NCBI RefSeq assembly: GCF_900110205.1
Contig: NZ_FOCV01000012.1
Coordinates: forward strand, 62,001 to 126,000
DNA length: 64,000 nt
Direction: 5' to 3'
DNA from: Rhizobium tibeticum
Lineage (GTDB): Bacteria; Pseudomonadota; Alphaproteobacteria; Rhizobiales; Rhizobiaceae
Within the stretch, counting starts at the first letter, position 1; each line of letters begins with the position of its first letter. The notes under the pieces were generated by a model that made no database searches, had not been told where the DNA came from, and saw only the letters and a program-made list of their open reading frames with translations. The position numbers and the translations under genes are program-made. This document shows positions 26,601-36,293 of this stretch, one piece after another.

Positions 26601-27845
26601 TCAGATGAGAATGTGCTGCGTCAAGTCGCTTTCGATGAAGATCATGTTGGGCTTGTAGCCGAGCTCGAGGAACTTCTCGCGGCGAGCCATATCCGCCGCG
26701 AAGATTATCGTGCTTTCGACGTCTGCTGAGGCGCTATCGTCTAGATCTGCGGTGACTTCGATTTCTGGCGCTAGACCGACGTCGCGAAGGAGTTCGGTGA
26801 TCAACGCCGGATCGGCCATTCCGCTGAGAACCAGCCGGTCAACGCCTGCCGTTGCACTCACCTGGTAGGCGAGGGTCTGCATGGCCACCAGCATCGGGAA
26901 GGATTCGCGCAGTGCTGCCACCTCGGGGTGATTGCCCATGCCGCCAAGTGCCATGCGCGTGTAGAGTTCATAGGCCTTGATGAAATCCTTGCGAACCGCC
27001 CAGAAGCGCACCGCCACCGCCATTCGGTTGAGGGTGAAGACCTTGCACATTTCTTCGTAGATTGCGCGCGATTCCGGCCCTGTGTTGAGCTTTCCGCGCT
27101 TGGCGGCCATGTAGAGGAAGTACTCAAGCCCGCCGCGATATTTGTCCCACGCGACCATGACCTCTTCGTTGCCGGTCTGCGAACGGTTGGGCGCCAGCTT
27201 CGAGGTGACGACAGAGCGATAGAAGGGCTGCTTGAGGAAGGCCACTCCGCCTTGATCGAGAACGTGCGCGAGATAAGCAAAGAAGCAGAAGCAAAAATCG
27301 CGCGGAACCCACACGGATCGAAGCGCCGATGACCTGTAGATTGCGATTTCCGGGAAGATGTGGCGTTCAAAGATGAACTGAAACACTTCGACAAAATCAT
27401 GTCGGCCAAACTTGATATCCTCATCGACCTTATAGAACGTCGTGAGGTCGCGGTCGGCGATCTCGTCATAGAGATACCAGGAAGCGTGGCACGCGGACAC
27501 GTCCGAATTAGCATCGAGATAAGCCACGGCCGCCTTAACGCCATCTGGCATCAGGAAGTCGTCGTCGGCGAGATAGATCGAATACTCGCCAACGGCGTGG
27601 CGGAACGTGCTCGCGATATTCTTGTATGGCCCGCCATTGGCCGCGCGGCGGTGAAAGCGAATGGGAAGGCCCTTGGCGACGAACTCTTCGACCACCTGCG
27701 CTGTATTGTCGGTCGAGGCATTGTCCGAAATCACGATCTCGTATGAGAAGTCGAAGTCATAGGTTTCGCAATGCTCGAGTGCGTTGCGGAGATAGGCCTC
27801 CCGATTGTAGGTCGGGATACATATGCTGAGTTTGATGCCGCTCAA
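26601..27845 (-). CDS. family 2 glycosyltransferase
   Basis: 414 residues. The N-terminal GT-A domain begins KLSICIPTYNREAYLRNALEHC, with EIVISDNASTDNT (nucleotide-sugar binding) and YLADDDF (DXD metal motif, near residue 95). The C-terminal 150 residues are helical with no recognised motif. The product is cytosolic or peripheral and may act on a surface polysaccharide. It stands alone and faces recJ convergently; no polysaccharide cluster surrounds it. Confidence 0.87.
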   Translation of the reverse strand: MSGIKLSICIPTYNREAYLRNALEHCETYDFDFSYEIVISDNASTDNTAQVVEEFVAKGLPIRFHRRAANGGPYKNIASTFRHAVGEYSIYLADDDFLMPDGVKAAVAYLDANSDVSACHASWYLYDEIADRDLTTFYKVDEDIKFGRHDFVEVFQFIFERHIFPEIAIYRSSALRSVWVPRDFCFCFFAYLAHVLDQGGVAFLKQPFYRSVVTSKLAPNRSQTGNEEVMVAWDKYRGGLEYFLYMAAKRGKLNTGPESRAIYEEMCKVFTLNRMAVAVRFWAVRKDFIKAYELYTRMALGGMGNHPEVAALRESFPMLVAMQTLAYQVSATAGVDRLVLSGMADPALITELLRDVGLAPEIEVTADLDDSASADVESTIIFAADMARREKFLELGYKPNMIFIESDLTQHILI

Positions 27846-28272
27846 TTGAATTGTCTCCGGGGCAGGGGCCTGTCGCCTTCATGGCATTGGTCGAAGGGCG
27901 CGGGCGCCCGAAATTGTGCGGATCATGATTTCAGAGTAAGGCATGCGCCCGCGGGACGGACCAGAAGGTGCCGCCTCTCGTCCATGGGAACCGCTCCCCA
28001 GTGCGCATCATGACTTCCACCAAGATCGCCTCCGCGATGGCGATATCTGCGCGGCTCGCTTGCCGGCAAAGATCTAGCAATGACTATCTATGGGGCAGAG
28101 TTGGAGCGAGGCTGGTGTTCGCGGCCGCGGAGGAAGCGGCAATGGTCAGTGCCAAAGAAAATTGGAGCGAGGCGACAGCATCCCACGATATGAGGGGCAC
28201 CACGTGAGCGATACCCTTTTGCCCAGCCCGCCAGACGGGGACAGCTTATGATGCTGATTTTTATTAGGAAAA
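27846..28272. other. intergenic region without a supported gene
   Basis: 427 bp. Small frames lack ribosome sites. A 12-bp direct repeat, TTGGAGCGAGGC (28101-28112 and 28162-28173), is the only feature I see. Confidence 0.5.
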
Positions 28273-28347
28273 TGGCACGCCCTAGGGGAGTCGAACCCCT
28301 CTTCCCAGAATGAAAATCTGGTGTCCTAACCGATAGACGAAGGGCGC
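28273..28347 (-). tRNA. tRNA-Glu (anticodon TTC)
   Basis: 75 nt including encoded CCA (28273-28275). The acceptor GCGCCCT pairs with AGGGCGT, and the anticodon stem CCAGA/TCTGG encloses TTTTCAT with anticodon TTC (28312-28314 complement). The T arm is AGGGG-TTCGACT-CCCCT. Confidence 0.97.
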
Positions 28348-28366
28348 TTCCTTCGTGGTGGCGCCC

Positions 28367-28395
28367 TTATAGTCAGGCACTTTGAATCCCGCAAG
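28367..28395 (-). promoter_or_regulatory. promoter of tRNA-Glu
   Basis: On the minus strand CTTGCG (28395-28390), 17 bp and CTATAA (28372-28367) match the rhizobial housekeeping consensus well, 20 bp before the tRNA. Confidence 0.65.
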
Positions 28396-28587
28396 CGGCA
28401 AAACAAGAAAAAATCACAATGGCGCGATTTTTTCTTTGCTTCGCGCTTATGGCGTTCGATGCGCCATGATTATCGTTTTGAAATGACTATGTTATTTCTT
28501 GTTCCACACGCTGTTCGCGGCCATGTGGAAAGTTTCAGCCGACGTGGCCAGCCGGAGCCTGCCACGTCGCCAATGTTGCAATTTTCC

Positions 28588-29649
28588 TCAGGCGCGCACC
28601 TCGAAGACCATGTTGAAAGGTGTTTCGGTGGCGCGGCGGAAATGCTTGAAGCCGGCATCGAGGGCGACTTTCCTCAGCTTGGTCTCACCTGCTTGCGCGC
28701 CAAGCGCCAGCCCGACCTCCTGAGAGAGCGAGGCGGGTGTGCAGATCATCGTCGATGCGCCGTAGTAGACACGGCCGACCGGATTGAGGTTGTCCTTCAA
28801 GCAGTCATGGGCGAAGGGCTCGACGATCAGCCAGGTACCGTCGGCCGAAAGCGATTCCTTCACATGCTTGCCGGCGCCGACTGGATCTCCCATGTCGTGC
28901 AGGCAGTCGAACATGGCGATGAGGTCGTAACTCCCTTCAGGGAAGCCAGCCGCCGGAGCCTGTTGGAACGTGACGCGGTCGGAAACGCCGGCCTCCTTGG
29001 CCGCGGCCCTTGCCCGCTCGATCGACGGCGCGTGATAGTCGAAGCCGAAGAACTTCGAAGCTGGGTATGCTTGAGCCATCAAGATCGTCGAAACGCCGTG
29101 GCCACAGCCGACATCGGCGACTTTCGCGCCGGCCTTGAGGCGGGCTTCGACGCCCTGCAGTGCCGGAATCCAGTCGGCAACGAGACTGTTGTTGTAACCA
29201 GTGCGGAAGAAGCGCTCCGTACCTCGGAACAGACAAGTGCTATGCTCGTGCCATCCCACGCCCTTCCCGGTACGGAAGGCGTCGGCCACCTTGGGTTCGT
29301 CCATCCACAAGGCCTGCACGACCTGAAAAGCGCCGGCGAAGAAGGCAGGGCTGTCCTCCTCGGCAAAAACCATTGCCTCCTCCGGCGTCAGGTGAAAGCG
29401 ATCGGTTTTCTCGTCATAGCTGAGGTACTCGGCGGCCGCGAGTGCGGACAGCCATTCCCTGATGTACCGCTCCTTTATGCCGGTTTCCTTCGATAGATCA
29501 GCCGAGTTGCGTGGCTTGCCGTCGGCCATCGCCTTGAACAGGCCGAGGTCATCGCCAAGCACCACCAGCGCTCCGGATATGGCCGCGCCTACGTCGCCGA
29601 TCAACCGACCGACGAGTGCATCCACTTTCTGCATGTCAGGCTCGCGCAT
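28588..29649 (-). CDS. class I SAM-dependent methyltransferase with winged-helix N-terminus
   Basis: 353 residues. The N-terminal helix-turn-helix-like dimerisation part (LGLFKAMADGKPRNSADLSKETG, IREWLSALAAAEYL) precedes the methyltransferase fold with VADVGCGHGVSTILMA (SAM motif I), FFGFDYHAPSIERA (motif II) and YDLIAMFDCLHDMGDP. The ATG at 29649 lies 8 bases behind GGAGGAAG, which itself contains codons of a longer frame starting at 29661. It is distantly similar in plan to the protein at 18240. The substrate is unknown. Confidence 0.88.
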   Translation of the reverse strand: MREPDMQKVDALVGRLIGDVGAAISGALVVLGDDLGLFKAMADGKPRNSADLSKETGIKERYIREWLSALAAAEYLSYDEKTDRFHLTPEEAMVFAEEDSPAFFAGAFQVVQALWMDEPKVADAFRTGKGVGWHEHSTCLFRGTERFFRTGYNNSLVADWIPALQGVEARLKAGAKVADVGCGHGVSTILMAQAYPASKFFGFDYHAPSIERARAAAKEAGVSDRVTFQQAPAAGFPEGSYDLIAMFDCLHDMGDPVGAGKHVKESLSADGTWLIVEPFAHDCLKDNLNPVGRVYYGASTMICTPASLSQEVGLALGAQAGETKLRKVALDAGFKHFRRATETPFNMVFEVRA

Positions 29650-29876
29650 ATCTTCCTCCATCGAGAATGCAGGAAAGGACCAATCCCGGTGGACTATATC
29701 ATCGTCAGCGTTTGCCGCGAAGGCGACGGGAGGGCATTGCGGTGATCCATTTCCGTTTGCAAATGCCCAGGGCGATCAATGGAGATATTTAACGTGCTGG
29801 TTGCGCCAATTGTCGCGTTGACAAGAAAATGGGTCGGATTGATAGTTCGGTCGCCCTGGAGGCTTGGAGGAAGATC

Positions 29877-30311
29877 ATGATCAAGCATTTGACTATTCTT
29901 GCATCCGTTTCCCTGCTCGGGGCGCTGGCGTTTGCAACGCCGTCCTCGGCGCTGAGCATGAAGGAATGCAGCGCGAAGTATAAGTCCGCGCAGGCTGACG
30001 GCTCTGCGAAGGACATGAAGTGGAATGACTTCCGCAAGGCGCAATGCGGCCCGGATGCGACGGCCGAGCCGGATGTTACGCTCAATAGCGGCGAAGAGCC
30101 GGCAAAGCCGACGATGACGGCGCCCAAGGGCGTTTCGTTCCCGACAGCCATTGCACCGAAGTATGCGAAGGAAACACCTGGCAAGGGCCGGATGCACACT
30201 TGCGTCGACTCCTACCATCAGAACAAGGACGCCAACACGCTCAATGGCCTGAAATGGATTCAGAAGGGTGGCGGCTTTTATAGCCTCTGCAATGCCAAGC
30301 TGAAGAGCTGA
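29877..30311 (+). CDS. secreted small protein, PsiF-like Cys pattern
   Basis: 144 residues. A Sec signal peptide (IKHLTILASVSLLGALAFATPSSA, cleavage near residue 26) leads a periplasmic protein with two Cys-containing segments, SMKECSAKYKSAQ...FRKAQCG and HTCVDSYHQNK...GFYSLCNAK, each spaced to form a disulfide. The first resembles PsiF repeats. The ATG at 29877 follows TTGGAGGAAG. A terminator follows directly. The function is unknown. Confidence 0.8.
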   Translation: MIKHLTILASVSLLGALAFATPSSALSMKECSAKYKSAQADGSAKDMKWNDFRKAQCGPDATAEPDVTLNSGEEPAKPTMTAPKGVSFPTAIAPKYAKETPGKGRMHTCVDSYHQNKDANTLNGLKWIQKGGGFYSLCNAKLKS

Positions 30312-30330
30312 TGGACCGTTGCTCATCTCG

Positions 30331-30361
30331 AAAGGCCCCGTTAGTGGGGCCTTTTGTTTTG
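30331..30361 (+). terminator. Rho-independent terminator of the secreted protein gene
   Basis: AAAGGCCCC (30331-30339), loop GTTAGT and GGGGCCTTT (30346-30354), then TTGTTTT. Confidence 0.92.
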
Positions 30362-30410
30362 ACGCGTTACCGCGGCTATGTGCTCAAACCGGTCCACCAG
30401 AAATGCTCTA

Positions 30411-30445
30411 AACAAAAAGGCCGCCGGAAAGTCCGACGGCCTTTG
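30411..30445 (-). terminator. terminator of the aap operon
   Basis: On the minus strand a GGCCGTCGG/CCGGCGGCC stem (30443-30417 region, one wobble) is followed by TTTTTGTTT. It lies 20 bp after the aapP stop. Confidence 0.9.
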
Positions 30446-30465
30446 AATTCGGTGGTCCAATCGGA

Positions 30466-31239
30466 CTAGTGCAGAATCTGGCTGAGGAAGAGCTTGGTGC
30501 GCTCGTGCTGCGGATTGTCGAAGAATTCGGCCGGCGAATTCTGTTCGACGATCTGGCCCTGGTCCATGAAGATGACGCGGTTGGCGACCTGACGGGCAAA
30601 ACCCATTTCGTGGGTCACGCAGAGCATGGTCATACCTTCCTCGGCCAGCCCGACCATCGTCTCCAGGACTTCCTTGATCATTTCGGGGTCGAGCGCTGAG
30701 GTCGGCTCGTCGAAAAGCATGATCTTCGGGTTCATGCAGAGCGATCGGGCGATCGCCACGCGCTGCTGCTGACCGCCCGAGAGCTGGCCCGGATATTTGT
30801 TGGCCTGCTCCGGAATCTTGACGCGCTTCAGGAAGTGCATGGCGATCTCCTCCGCCTGCTTCTTCGGCATCTTGCGCACCCAGATTGGTGCCAGCGTGCA
30901 GTTTTCCAGAATGGTCAAATGCGGGAAGAGGTTGAAGTGCTGGAAGACCATACCGACTTCGCGGCGCACTTCATCGATCTTCTTCAGGTCGTTGGTGAGT
31001 TCGACGCCATCGACGATGATCTGGCCCTTCTGGTGTTCCTCCAGACGGTTGATGCAGCGGATCATTGTCGACTTGCCGGAGCCCGAGGGGCCGGCAATGA
31101 CGATGCGTTCGCCACGCATCACCTTCAGATTAATGTCGCGCAGCACGTGAAAATCGCCGTACCACTTGTTCATGCCGATGATGTCGACAGCAACATCGGT
31201 CGCCGAAACGGTCATCTTCTTTGGTTGAGCCTCAGCCAT
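30466..31239 (-). CDS. aapP: general L-amino acid ABC transporter, ATP-binding protein
   Basis: A 257-residue ATPase of the polar amino acid uptake family. It shows Walker A (GPSGSGKST), Q-loop ([12 protein letters not shown]), signature (LSGGQQQR), Walker B (IMLFDEP) and the H-loop (VTHEMGFA). Fourth gene of the aapJQMP operon, 20 bp after aapM. In Rhizobium the Aap system takes up a broad range of L-amino acids and also influences efflux. Confidence 0.96.
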   Translation of the reverse strand: MAEAQPKKMTVSATDVAVDIIGMNKWYGDFHVLRDINLKVMRGERIVIAGPSGSGKSTMIRCINRLEEHQKGQIIVDGVELTNDLKKIDEVRREVGMVFQHFNLFPHLTILENCTLAPIWVRKMPKKQAEEIAMHFLKRVKIPEQANKYPGQLSGGQQQRVAIARSLCMNPKIMLFDEPTSALDPEMIKEVLETMVGLAEEGMTMLCVTHEMGFARQVANRVIFMDQGQIVEQNSPAEFFDNPQHERTKLFLSQILH

Positions 31240-31259
31240 GCGTTCGTTCCCTTAATCTT

Positions 31260-32414
31260 TTATCGTTTGTGGCCGGTATCGAGATAGCGTTCCATAAAGC
31301 CTGAATAACGCGACATGCCGAAGCAGAACAGCCAAAAAACGAAGCCTGCGAAAATCAGCCCTGTCAAGGGCGTCACTGCGCTTGCCCAGTTGGCGTCGGT
31401 AAAGTTGAACCGGACAATGCCAAGCAGATCGAACATGCCGATGATCGATACCAGCGACGTGTCCTTGAACATGCCGATGAAGGTGTTGACGATGCCGGGG
31501 ATAACCAGCTTGATCGCCTGCGGCAGGATGATGAGGCGCATCTTCTGCCAGTAGCCGAGCCCGAGCGAGTCGGCGCCTTCGGACTGGCCCTTCGGGATCG
31601 CCTGCAGACCGCCGCGGATGACCTCGGCCATATAGGCAGACGCAAAGATCGCAACACCGATCAGGGCGCGCAGCAGTTTGTCGATCGTGTATCCGGTCGG
31701 CAGAAACAGCGGCAGCATCACGCTCGCCATGAAGAGCACCGTGATCAGCGGTATGCCGCGGATGATCTCGATGAAGGCGACGCAGACCATCTTGATGACA
31801 GGCATGTTGGAGCGGCGACCAAGCGCCAGGATGATGCCGAACGGCAGCGATACGGCAATGCCGACGAACGAAAGCACCAGCGTCACCATCAGGCCGCCCC
31901 AGAGCGGCGTGTCGACGATCTCAAGGCCAAAGCCGCCGTAAAGCAGCCAGAAGGCGAGAAGCGGCAGGACGATGAAAAGCAGGATCGCGTTGGTGCCCTT
32001 CAACGGTGCCTTGGGTATGAGCATTGGCACCAGCAGGAGCACGAACAAGATCCCGACGATCGTCGGGCGCCAGCGCTCGTCGAGGGGATATCGACCGAAC
32101 ACGAACTGGTCGAACTTCGCATTGACGAATGCCCAGCAGGCGCCGCTCCAGCCGTCGGGCTGAGTGCCTCCCTGAACGGCCGTTGCGCAGAACGTGCGAT
32201 CTGTTCCGGTCCAGACGGCTTGAATGAACAGCCAGTTGATCATGTGCGGCAACGCCCAAGCGAGGAGGGCAATGGCGAGAACCGTCAGCACAATGTCCTT
32301 GGGAGTCGCCAGCAGGTTCTTGCGAACCCAGGCCAGCGGGCCACTTTCGCTGCGCGGTGCAGGTTCGGCGTCGAGGAAGTTGGTTCTGACGAAGGGTTGG
32401 TTGGATGTCGGCAT
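31260..32414 (-). CDS. aapM: general L-amino acid ABC transporter, permease AapM
   Basis: 384 residues. An unusually long N-terminal part with extra membrane segments and a periplasmic loop precedes the BPD transmembrane domain, whose EAA loop reads [23 protein letters not shown]. This long form is typical of AapM/BztC permeases. It ends with [14 protein letters not shown] and begins 1 bp after the aapQ stop, implying coupled translation. It pairs with AapQ in the inner membrane. Confidence 0.95.
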   Translation of the reverse strand: MPTSNQPFVRTNFLDAEPAPRSESGPLAWVRKNLLATPKDIVLTVLAIALLAWALPHMINWLFIQAVWTGTDRTFCATAVQGGTQPDGWSGACWAFVNAKFDQFVFGRYPLDERWRPTIVGILFVLLLVPMLIPKAPLKGTNAILLFIVLPLLAFWLLYGGFGLEIVDTPLWGGLMVTLVLSFVGIAVSLPFGIILALGRRSNMPVIKMVCVAFIEIIRGIPLITVLFMASVMLPLFLPTGYTIDKLLRALIGVAIFASAYMAEVIRGGLQAIPKGQSEGADSLGLGYWQKMRLIILPQAIKLVIPGIVNTFIGMFKDTSLVSIIGMFDLLGIVRFNFTDANWASAVTPLTGLIFAGFVFWLFCFGMSRYSGFMERYLDTGHKR

Positions 32415-32415
32415 C

Positions 32416-33618
32416 TTATCTCTCCACCAGAGCCATCTTGGCGTTGAACCAATTCATCAGCAGCGATGTGAGAATGCTGAGGGTGAGATAGACGACCGCC
32501 CAGATAAACACGATTTCGATCGCCTGACCTGTCTGGTTGAGGATTGTGCCGCCGACGGCAACGAGATCCGCGAAGCCGATGGCGATGGCGAGCGACGAGT
32601 TCTTCGTCAGGTTCAGGTATTGGCTGGTGAGCGGCGGAATGATGATGCGCAAAGCCTGCGGAACCACGACGAGGCGCGTGACGCTCGTCGGATGCAGGCC
32701 AAGTGAACCTGCTGCCTCGGACTGGCCCTTCGCCACGCCACGAATGCCGGCGCGGACGATTTCGGCAATAAAGGCCGCCGTATAGAAGGACAGCGCTAGA
32801 AACAGCGACATGAATTCTGGTCCGACGACGGAGCCGCCGGTAAGATTGAACTTGCCGGCGACCGGTACGTCGAACGACAGCGGCAGGCCGGAAAGGAGGA
32901 ATATCAGGATCGGCAGGCCGACAATCAGACCGGTGGAAACCCAAATGGTATGGAATTGCTTGCCCGTGGCTGCCTGACGCTTGTGCGCCCAGTGCGCGAC
33001 AATCGCCGATGCCACGATCCCAACCAGGAATGCCGCGCCAACCGCCCACATGCCTTCACCGAAGATCGGCTTGGGGAAAGCCAGTCCGCGATTGTTGAGG
33101 AACATGCTCAGCGGCAGATGCAGCGAATCGCGCGGCCCTGGCAGAACGGCAAGAACGCCCTGATACCAGAAGAAGATGACGAGCAGGGGTGGGATGTTGC
33201 GGAAGACCTCGACATACACCGTGCACAGCTTGGCGATCAGCCAGTTATGCGACAGGCGGCCGATGCCGACGATGAAACCGATGATCGTTGCCGTAATGAT
33301 GCCGGTAACTGCTACCAGAAGGGTATTGAGAAAGCCGACCAGCAGCGCGCGGCGATAGGTGGCGTCGCTGGAATAGCCGATCAGCGACTGGCCGATGTCG
33401 AAGCCCGCGCGCCCGTTCAGGAAACCGAAGCCGGAGGCGGTACCCGAGCGGGTCAAATTCTCAGCCGTATTGTGGGCAATCCACCACACGAATCCGACGA
33501 TGACCGCGACGGTCAGGACTTGGAAGAAAATGCCCCGAAGCCTCGGGTCGTAGATCACCGACTGGAAACTCCAGCCAGTGCTTTGCACATGTGACGTGTG
33601 CACAGCCTCTTGCGTCAT
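32416..33618 (-). CDS. aapQ: general L-amino acid ABC transporter, permease AapQ
   Basis: A 400-residue inner-membrane permease with about eight hydrophobic segments. The first, near residues 28-46, precedes a periplasmic loop ([23 protein letters not shown]). The EAA loop is [23 protein letters not shown]. Homologous to BztB. It follows aapJ after 91 bp that contain two hairpins. Confidence 0.95.
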   Translation of the reverse strand: MTQEAVHTSHVQSTGWSFQSVIYDPRLRGIFFQVLTVAVIVGFVWWIAHNTAENLTRSGTASGFGFLNGRAGFDIGQSLIGYSSDATYRRALLVGFLNTLLVAVTGIITATIIGFIVGIGRLSHNWLIAKLCTVYVEVFRNIPPLLVIFFWYQGVLAVLPGPRDSLHLPLSMFLNNRGLAFPKPIFGEGMWAVGAAFLVGIVASAIVAHWAHKRQAATGKQFHTIWVSTGLIVGLPILIFLLSGLPLSFDVPVAGKFNLTGGSVVGPEFMSLFLALSFYTAAFIAEIVRAGIRGVAKGQSEAAGSLGLHPTSVTRLVVVPQALRIIIPPLTSQYLNLTKNSSLAIAIGFADLVAVGGTILNQTGQAIEIVFIWAVVYLTLSILTSLLMNWFNAKMALVER

Positions 33619-33638
33619 GCCGAGCCTAATCCCCTATG

Positions 33639-33692
33639 AGCCCGTTTTCGGGCTTTTCTCTTTATGATGGGAAGGCGGAAAACCGCCTCCCC
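33639..33692 (-). other. double hairpin between aapJ and aapQ
   Basis: Two stem-loops lie in the 91-bp gap: GGGGAGGCGG-TTTT-CCGCCTTCCC (33692-33669, one wobble) and AGCCCG-AAAA-CGGGCT (33654-33639). No minus-strand T-run follows. Such elements commonly stabilise the binding-protein mRNA or partly terminate, giving excess AapJ over the permeases. Confidence 0.6.
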
Positions 33693-33709
33693 ACACCTTC
33701 GTCAGTCGA

Positions 33710-34735
33710 TCAACGGACCGGCGGGGCGTACTGGATACCGCCCTTGTTCCACAGCGCGTTCAGGCCGCGCTCGATCTTGAGCGGGCTGCCCTGGCCGACG
33801 TTGCGTTCGAAGACTTCGCCATAGTTGCCGACGCCCTTGATGATGTTGTAGGCCCATTCATTGGTGAGCCCCATGTCGGTGCCAATTTTCGTATCGGCTT
33901 CCGTGCCAAGGAAGCGTTTGATGTCGGGATTTGCCGAGTTTTTCATCTCGTCGACGTTTGCCTGCGTGATGCCAAACTCTTCGGCGTTCACGAGCGCATA
34001 AGCCGTCCACGACACGATGTCGAACCACTGGTCATCACCCTGACGAACGGCCGGGCCCAGCGGCTCTTTGGAAATGATCTCCGGAAGGACGATGTGCTCG
34101 TCGGGGTTCTTCAGCGTCAGACGCAGCGAGTAGAGGCCGGACTGGTCGGTGGTATAGACGTCGCAACGGCCGGCGTCGTAGGCGGCGTTGACTTCGTCAA
34201 GCTTCTCGAAAACGACCGGATTGTACTGAAGATTGTTCGACTTGAAGTAGTCGGCGAGGTTCAGTTCCGTCGTCGTGCCGGACTGAACGCAAACGGCCGC
34301 GCCGGACAATTCGAGCGCCGACTTCACGTTCAGGCTCTTGCGAACCATGAAGCCCTGGCCGTCATAATAGGTGACCGGGCGGAAGTTGAAGCCCTGCGCC
34401 GTGTCGCGGTTGATTGACCACGTCGTGTTACGCGACAGGACGTCGATTTCGCCCGACTTCAGCGCCGGGAAGCGATCCTTGGCTGACAGCGGCGTGTATT
34501 TCACCTTGGTCGGGTCGCCGAAAACGGCCGAAGCAACTGCCTTGCAGAAGTCGACGTCGAAGCCGGCCCAATTGCCGGAAGCGTCAGGCTGCGCGAAACC
34601 GAGAAGGCCGGTGTTGACGCCGCACTGAACGAAACCCTTTGCCTTTACGTCTTCGAGCGTGGTGGCAGAAGCTGCCGAGGCGCCAAGCCCGAAAACTGCT
34701 GCGCCGATCGCGGCGGACAGAAGCTTAGTCTTCAT
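33710..34735 (-). CDS. aapJ: general L-amino acid ABC transporter, periplasmic binding protein
   Basis: 341 residues. The signal peptide MKTKLLSAAIGAAVFGLGASA... is cleaved near Ala24. The mature type II solute-binding domain begins TTLEDVKAKGFVQCGVNTGL and contains GFDVDFCKAVASAVFGD and VLSRNTTWSINRDT. The ATG at 34735 follows GGGAAAA. First gene of aapJQMP with the promoter upstream. Confidence 0.96.
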   Translation of the reverse strand: MKTKLLSAAIGAAVFGLGASAASATTLEDVKAKGFVQCGVNTGLLGFAQPDASGNWAGFDVDFCKAVASAVFGDPTKVKYTPLSAKDRFPALKSGEIDVLSRNTTWSINRDTAQGFNFRPVTYYDGQGFMVRKSLNVKSALELSGAAVCVQSGTTTELNLADYFKSNNLQYNPVVFEKLDEVNAAYDAGRCDVYTTDQSGLYSLRLTLKNPDEHIVLPEIISKEPLGPAVRQGDDQWFDIVSWTAYALVNAEEFGITQANVDEMKNSANPDIKRFLGTEADTKIGTDMGLTNEWAYNIIKGVGNYGEVFERNVGQGSPLKIERGLNALWNKGGIQYAPPVR

Positions 34736-34836
34736 TTTTCCCAACCTTTTCCTTTGTCTTATCTTTTTGTGGGAGCGTTCGCCGAAGCAAGCAAACCTCC
34801 CAGATGACCCGACACCCTCCCGGCGCGAGTGGTGCT

Positions 34837-34866
34837 ATCACAGTCGCAAATGTCACCATGGTCAAG
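34837..34866 (-). promoter_or_regulatory. candidate promoter of the aap operon
   Basis: On the minus strand TTGACC is followed by 17 bp and TGTGAT (34842-34837), about 100 bp before the aapJ start. The -35 is good and the -10 weak. The 367-bp gap 34736-35102 holds no gene; the rest must contain the metC promoter, which I could not place. Confidence 0.4.
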
Positions 34867-35102
34867 TGTCGCGTTGAAAGATTGCGTGATATTTCGGCAA
34901 TTCGCTACTCGCGGCGCGCAAAAGAGGCAGATGGCTATCGAAATGGCGGCCTTTTGCCGAAAAAAATCGCGCAAAATCACTGATATATCTGAATAAGCGG
35001 CATCGCAGGGATCCGTTGCCCGGTCCTGCTTCGGGGTTGACCGATGGTTTCGCTCGGTTCAAAAGTTGCCCACTGCATCCCACCGCCAAAGGCATTTCCG
35101 AC

Positions 35103-36293
35103 ATGAAAGATAGAGAAGGCCCGCTTCACAACGCTGGCATCAACACCCGCCTTTCCCACCTCGGCAACGACCCGGCCGAATTCCACGGTTTCGTCAACCC
35201 GCCCGTTGTCCATGCCTCCACGGTCCTCTTCCCGAACGCGCGCGCAATGGAAACCCGTGGACAGAAGTATACGTACGCAACGCGCGGTACCCCGACGACG
35301 GATGCCCTTTGTGAGGCAATCGATGCCCTGGAAGGGTCGGCCGGAACGATTCTCGTGCCGTCGGGCCTTGCTGCGGTTACGGTTCCGTTCCTGGCATTCC
35401 TGTCGGCCGGCGACCACGCTTTGATCGTCGATTCGGTCTATGGGCCAACCCGGCATTTCTGCGATACGATGCTGAAGCGCCTCGGCGTTGAGGTCGATTA
35501 CTACGATCCGCTGGTGGGCGCGGGTATCGAAGCGCTGATCAAGCCGAACACCAAGCTCGTCCATACGGAAGCGCCAGGGTCGAATACCTTCGAAATGCAG
35601 GATATTCCGACGATTGCCGCAATCGCGCACAAGCACGGTGCGGTGGTGACGATGGATAACACCTGGGCGACGCCGGTCTACTTCAAGCCGCTCGACTTCG
35701 GCGCCGACATCTCCATTCACGCCGCCACCAAATATCCGTCCGGGCACTCCGATATTCTGATGGGGACGGTCTCGGCAAACGCCAAATACTGGCCGCAGCT
35801 TCAAGAAGCGAACATTACGCTTGGCATTTGTGGCGCGCCCGACGACGCCTATCAGATCCTGCGCGGGCTGCGAACGATGGGTGTACGCCTGGAGCGCCAC
35901 TATGAAAGCGCGCTCACGATCGCCAAGTGGCTTGAGGGCAGGGAGGACGTTGCCACGGTGCTGCATCCGGCGCTGCCGAGCTTCCCGTCGCACGCGTTAT
36001 GGAAGCGCGACTTCAAGGGCGCGAGCGGCATCTTCTCCTTCGTGCTCGCCGTCGACGCCCCGGAAAAGTTCAAGGCGAAGGCGCACGCCTTCCTCGACGC
36101 GCTGCAGATCTTCGGCCTCGGTTGGTCGTGGGGCGGTTTCGAAAGCCTCGCCGTTCACGTCAACCTGAACGATCGCCGCATTTGCAAGGCGCCAGCCGAA
36201 GGACCGGTCATCCGTCTGCAGATCGGGCTTGAAGACGTCGTCGATATCAAGGCGGATATCGAGCGCGGCTTTGCAGCCGCCAGGGCCGTCTGA
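35103..36293 (+). CDS. metC: cystathionine beta-lyase
   Basis: A 396-residue PLP enzyme of the Cys/Met metabolism family, cleaving cystathionine to homocysteine. Visible are YTYATRGTPTTDALCEAI, VPSGLAAVTVPFLAFL, MDNTWATPVYFKPLDFGAD and the PLP-Lys in HAATKYPSGHSDILMG, with WGGFESLAVHV near the end. The W-rich, Gly-Trp-Ser-Trp segment fits MetC better than gamma-lyases. The ATG at 35103 is chosen; a frame from 35016 lacks homology. The stop is immediately followed by the convergent stop at 36294. Confidence 0.94.
   Translation: MKDREGPLHNAGINTRLSHLGNDPAEFHGFVNPPVVHASTVLFPNARAMETRGQKYTYATRGTPTTDALCEAIDALEGSAGTILVPSGLAAVTVPFLAFLSAGDHALIVDSVYGPTRHFCDTMLKRLGVEVDYYDPLVGAGIEALIKPNTKLVHTEAPGSNTFEMQDIPTIAAIAHKHGAVVTMDNTWATPVYFKPLDFGADISIHAATKYPSGHSDILMGTVSANAKYWPQLQEANITLGICGAPDDAYQILRGLRTMGVRLERHYESALTIAKWLEGREDVATVLHPALPSFPSHALWKRDFKGASGIFSFVLAVDAPEKFKAKAHAFLDALQIFGLGWSWGGFESLAVHVNLNDRRICKAPAEGPVIRLQIGLEDVVDIKADIERGFAAARAV

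Noticed and set aside
28101..28173. The 12-bp direct repeat TTGGAGCGAGGC as an insertion footprint
   Set aside because: There are no flanking inverted repeats, transposase remnants or target duplications at either end.
18240..29649. Two methyltransferases of like architecture as one biosynthetic cluster
   Set aside because: They lie 9 kb apart, on opposite strands, separated by housekeeping genes, with no synthase or tailoring genes nearby.
34980..35102. A SAM-II type riboswitch in front of metC
   Set aside because: The leader lacks the SAM-II pseudoknot sequence elements. Only a 5-bp hairpin (CGGTC/GACCG) is visible.
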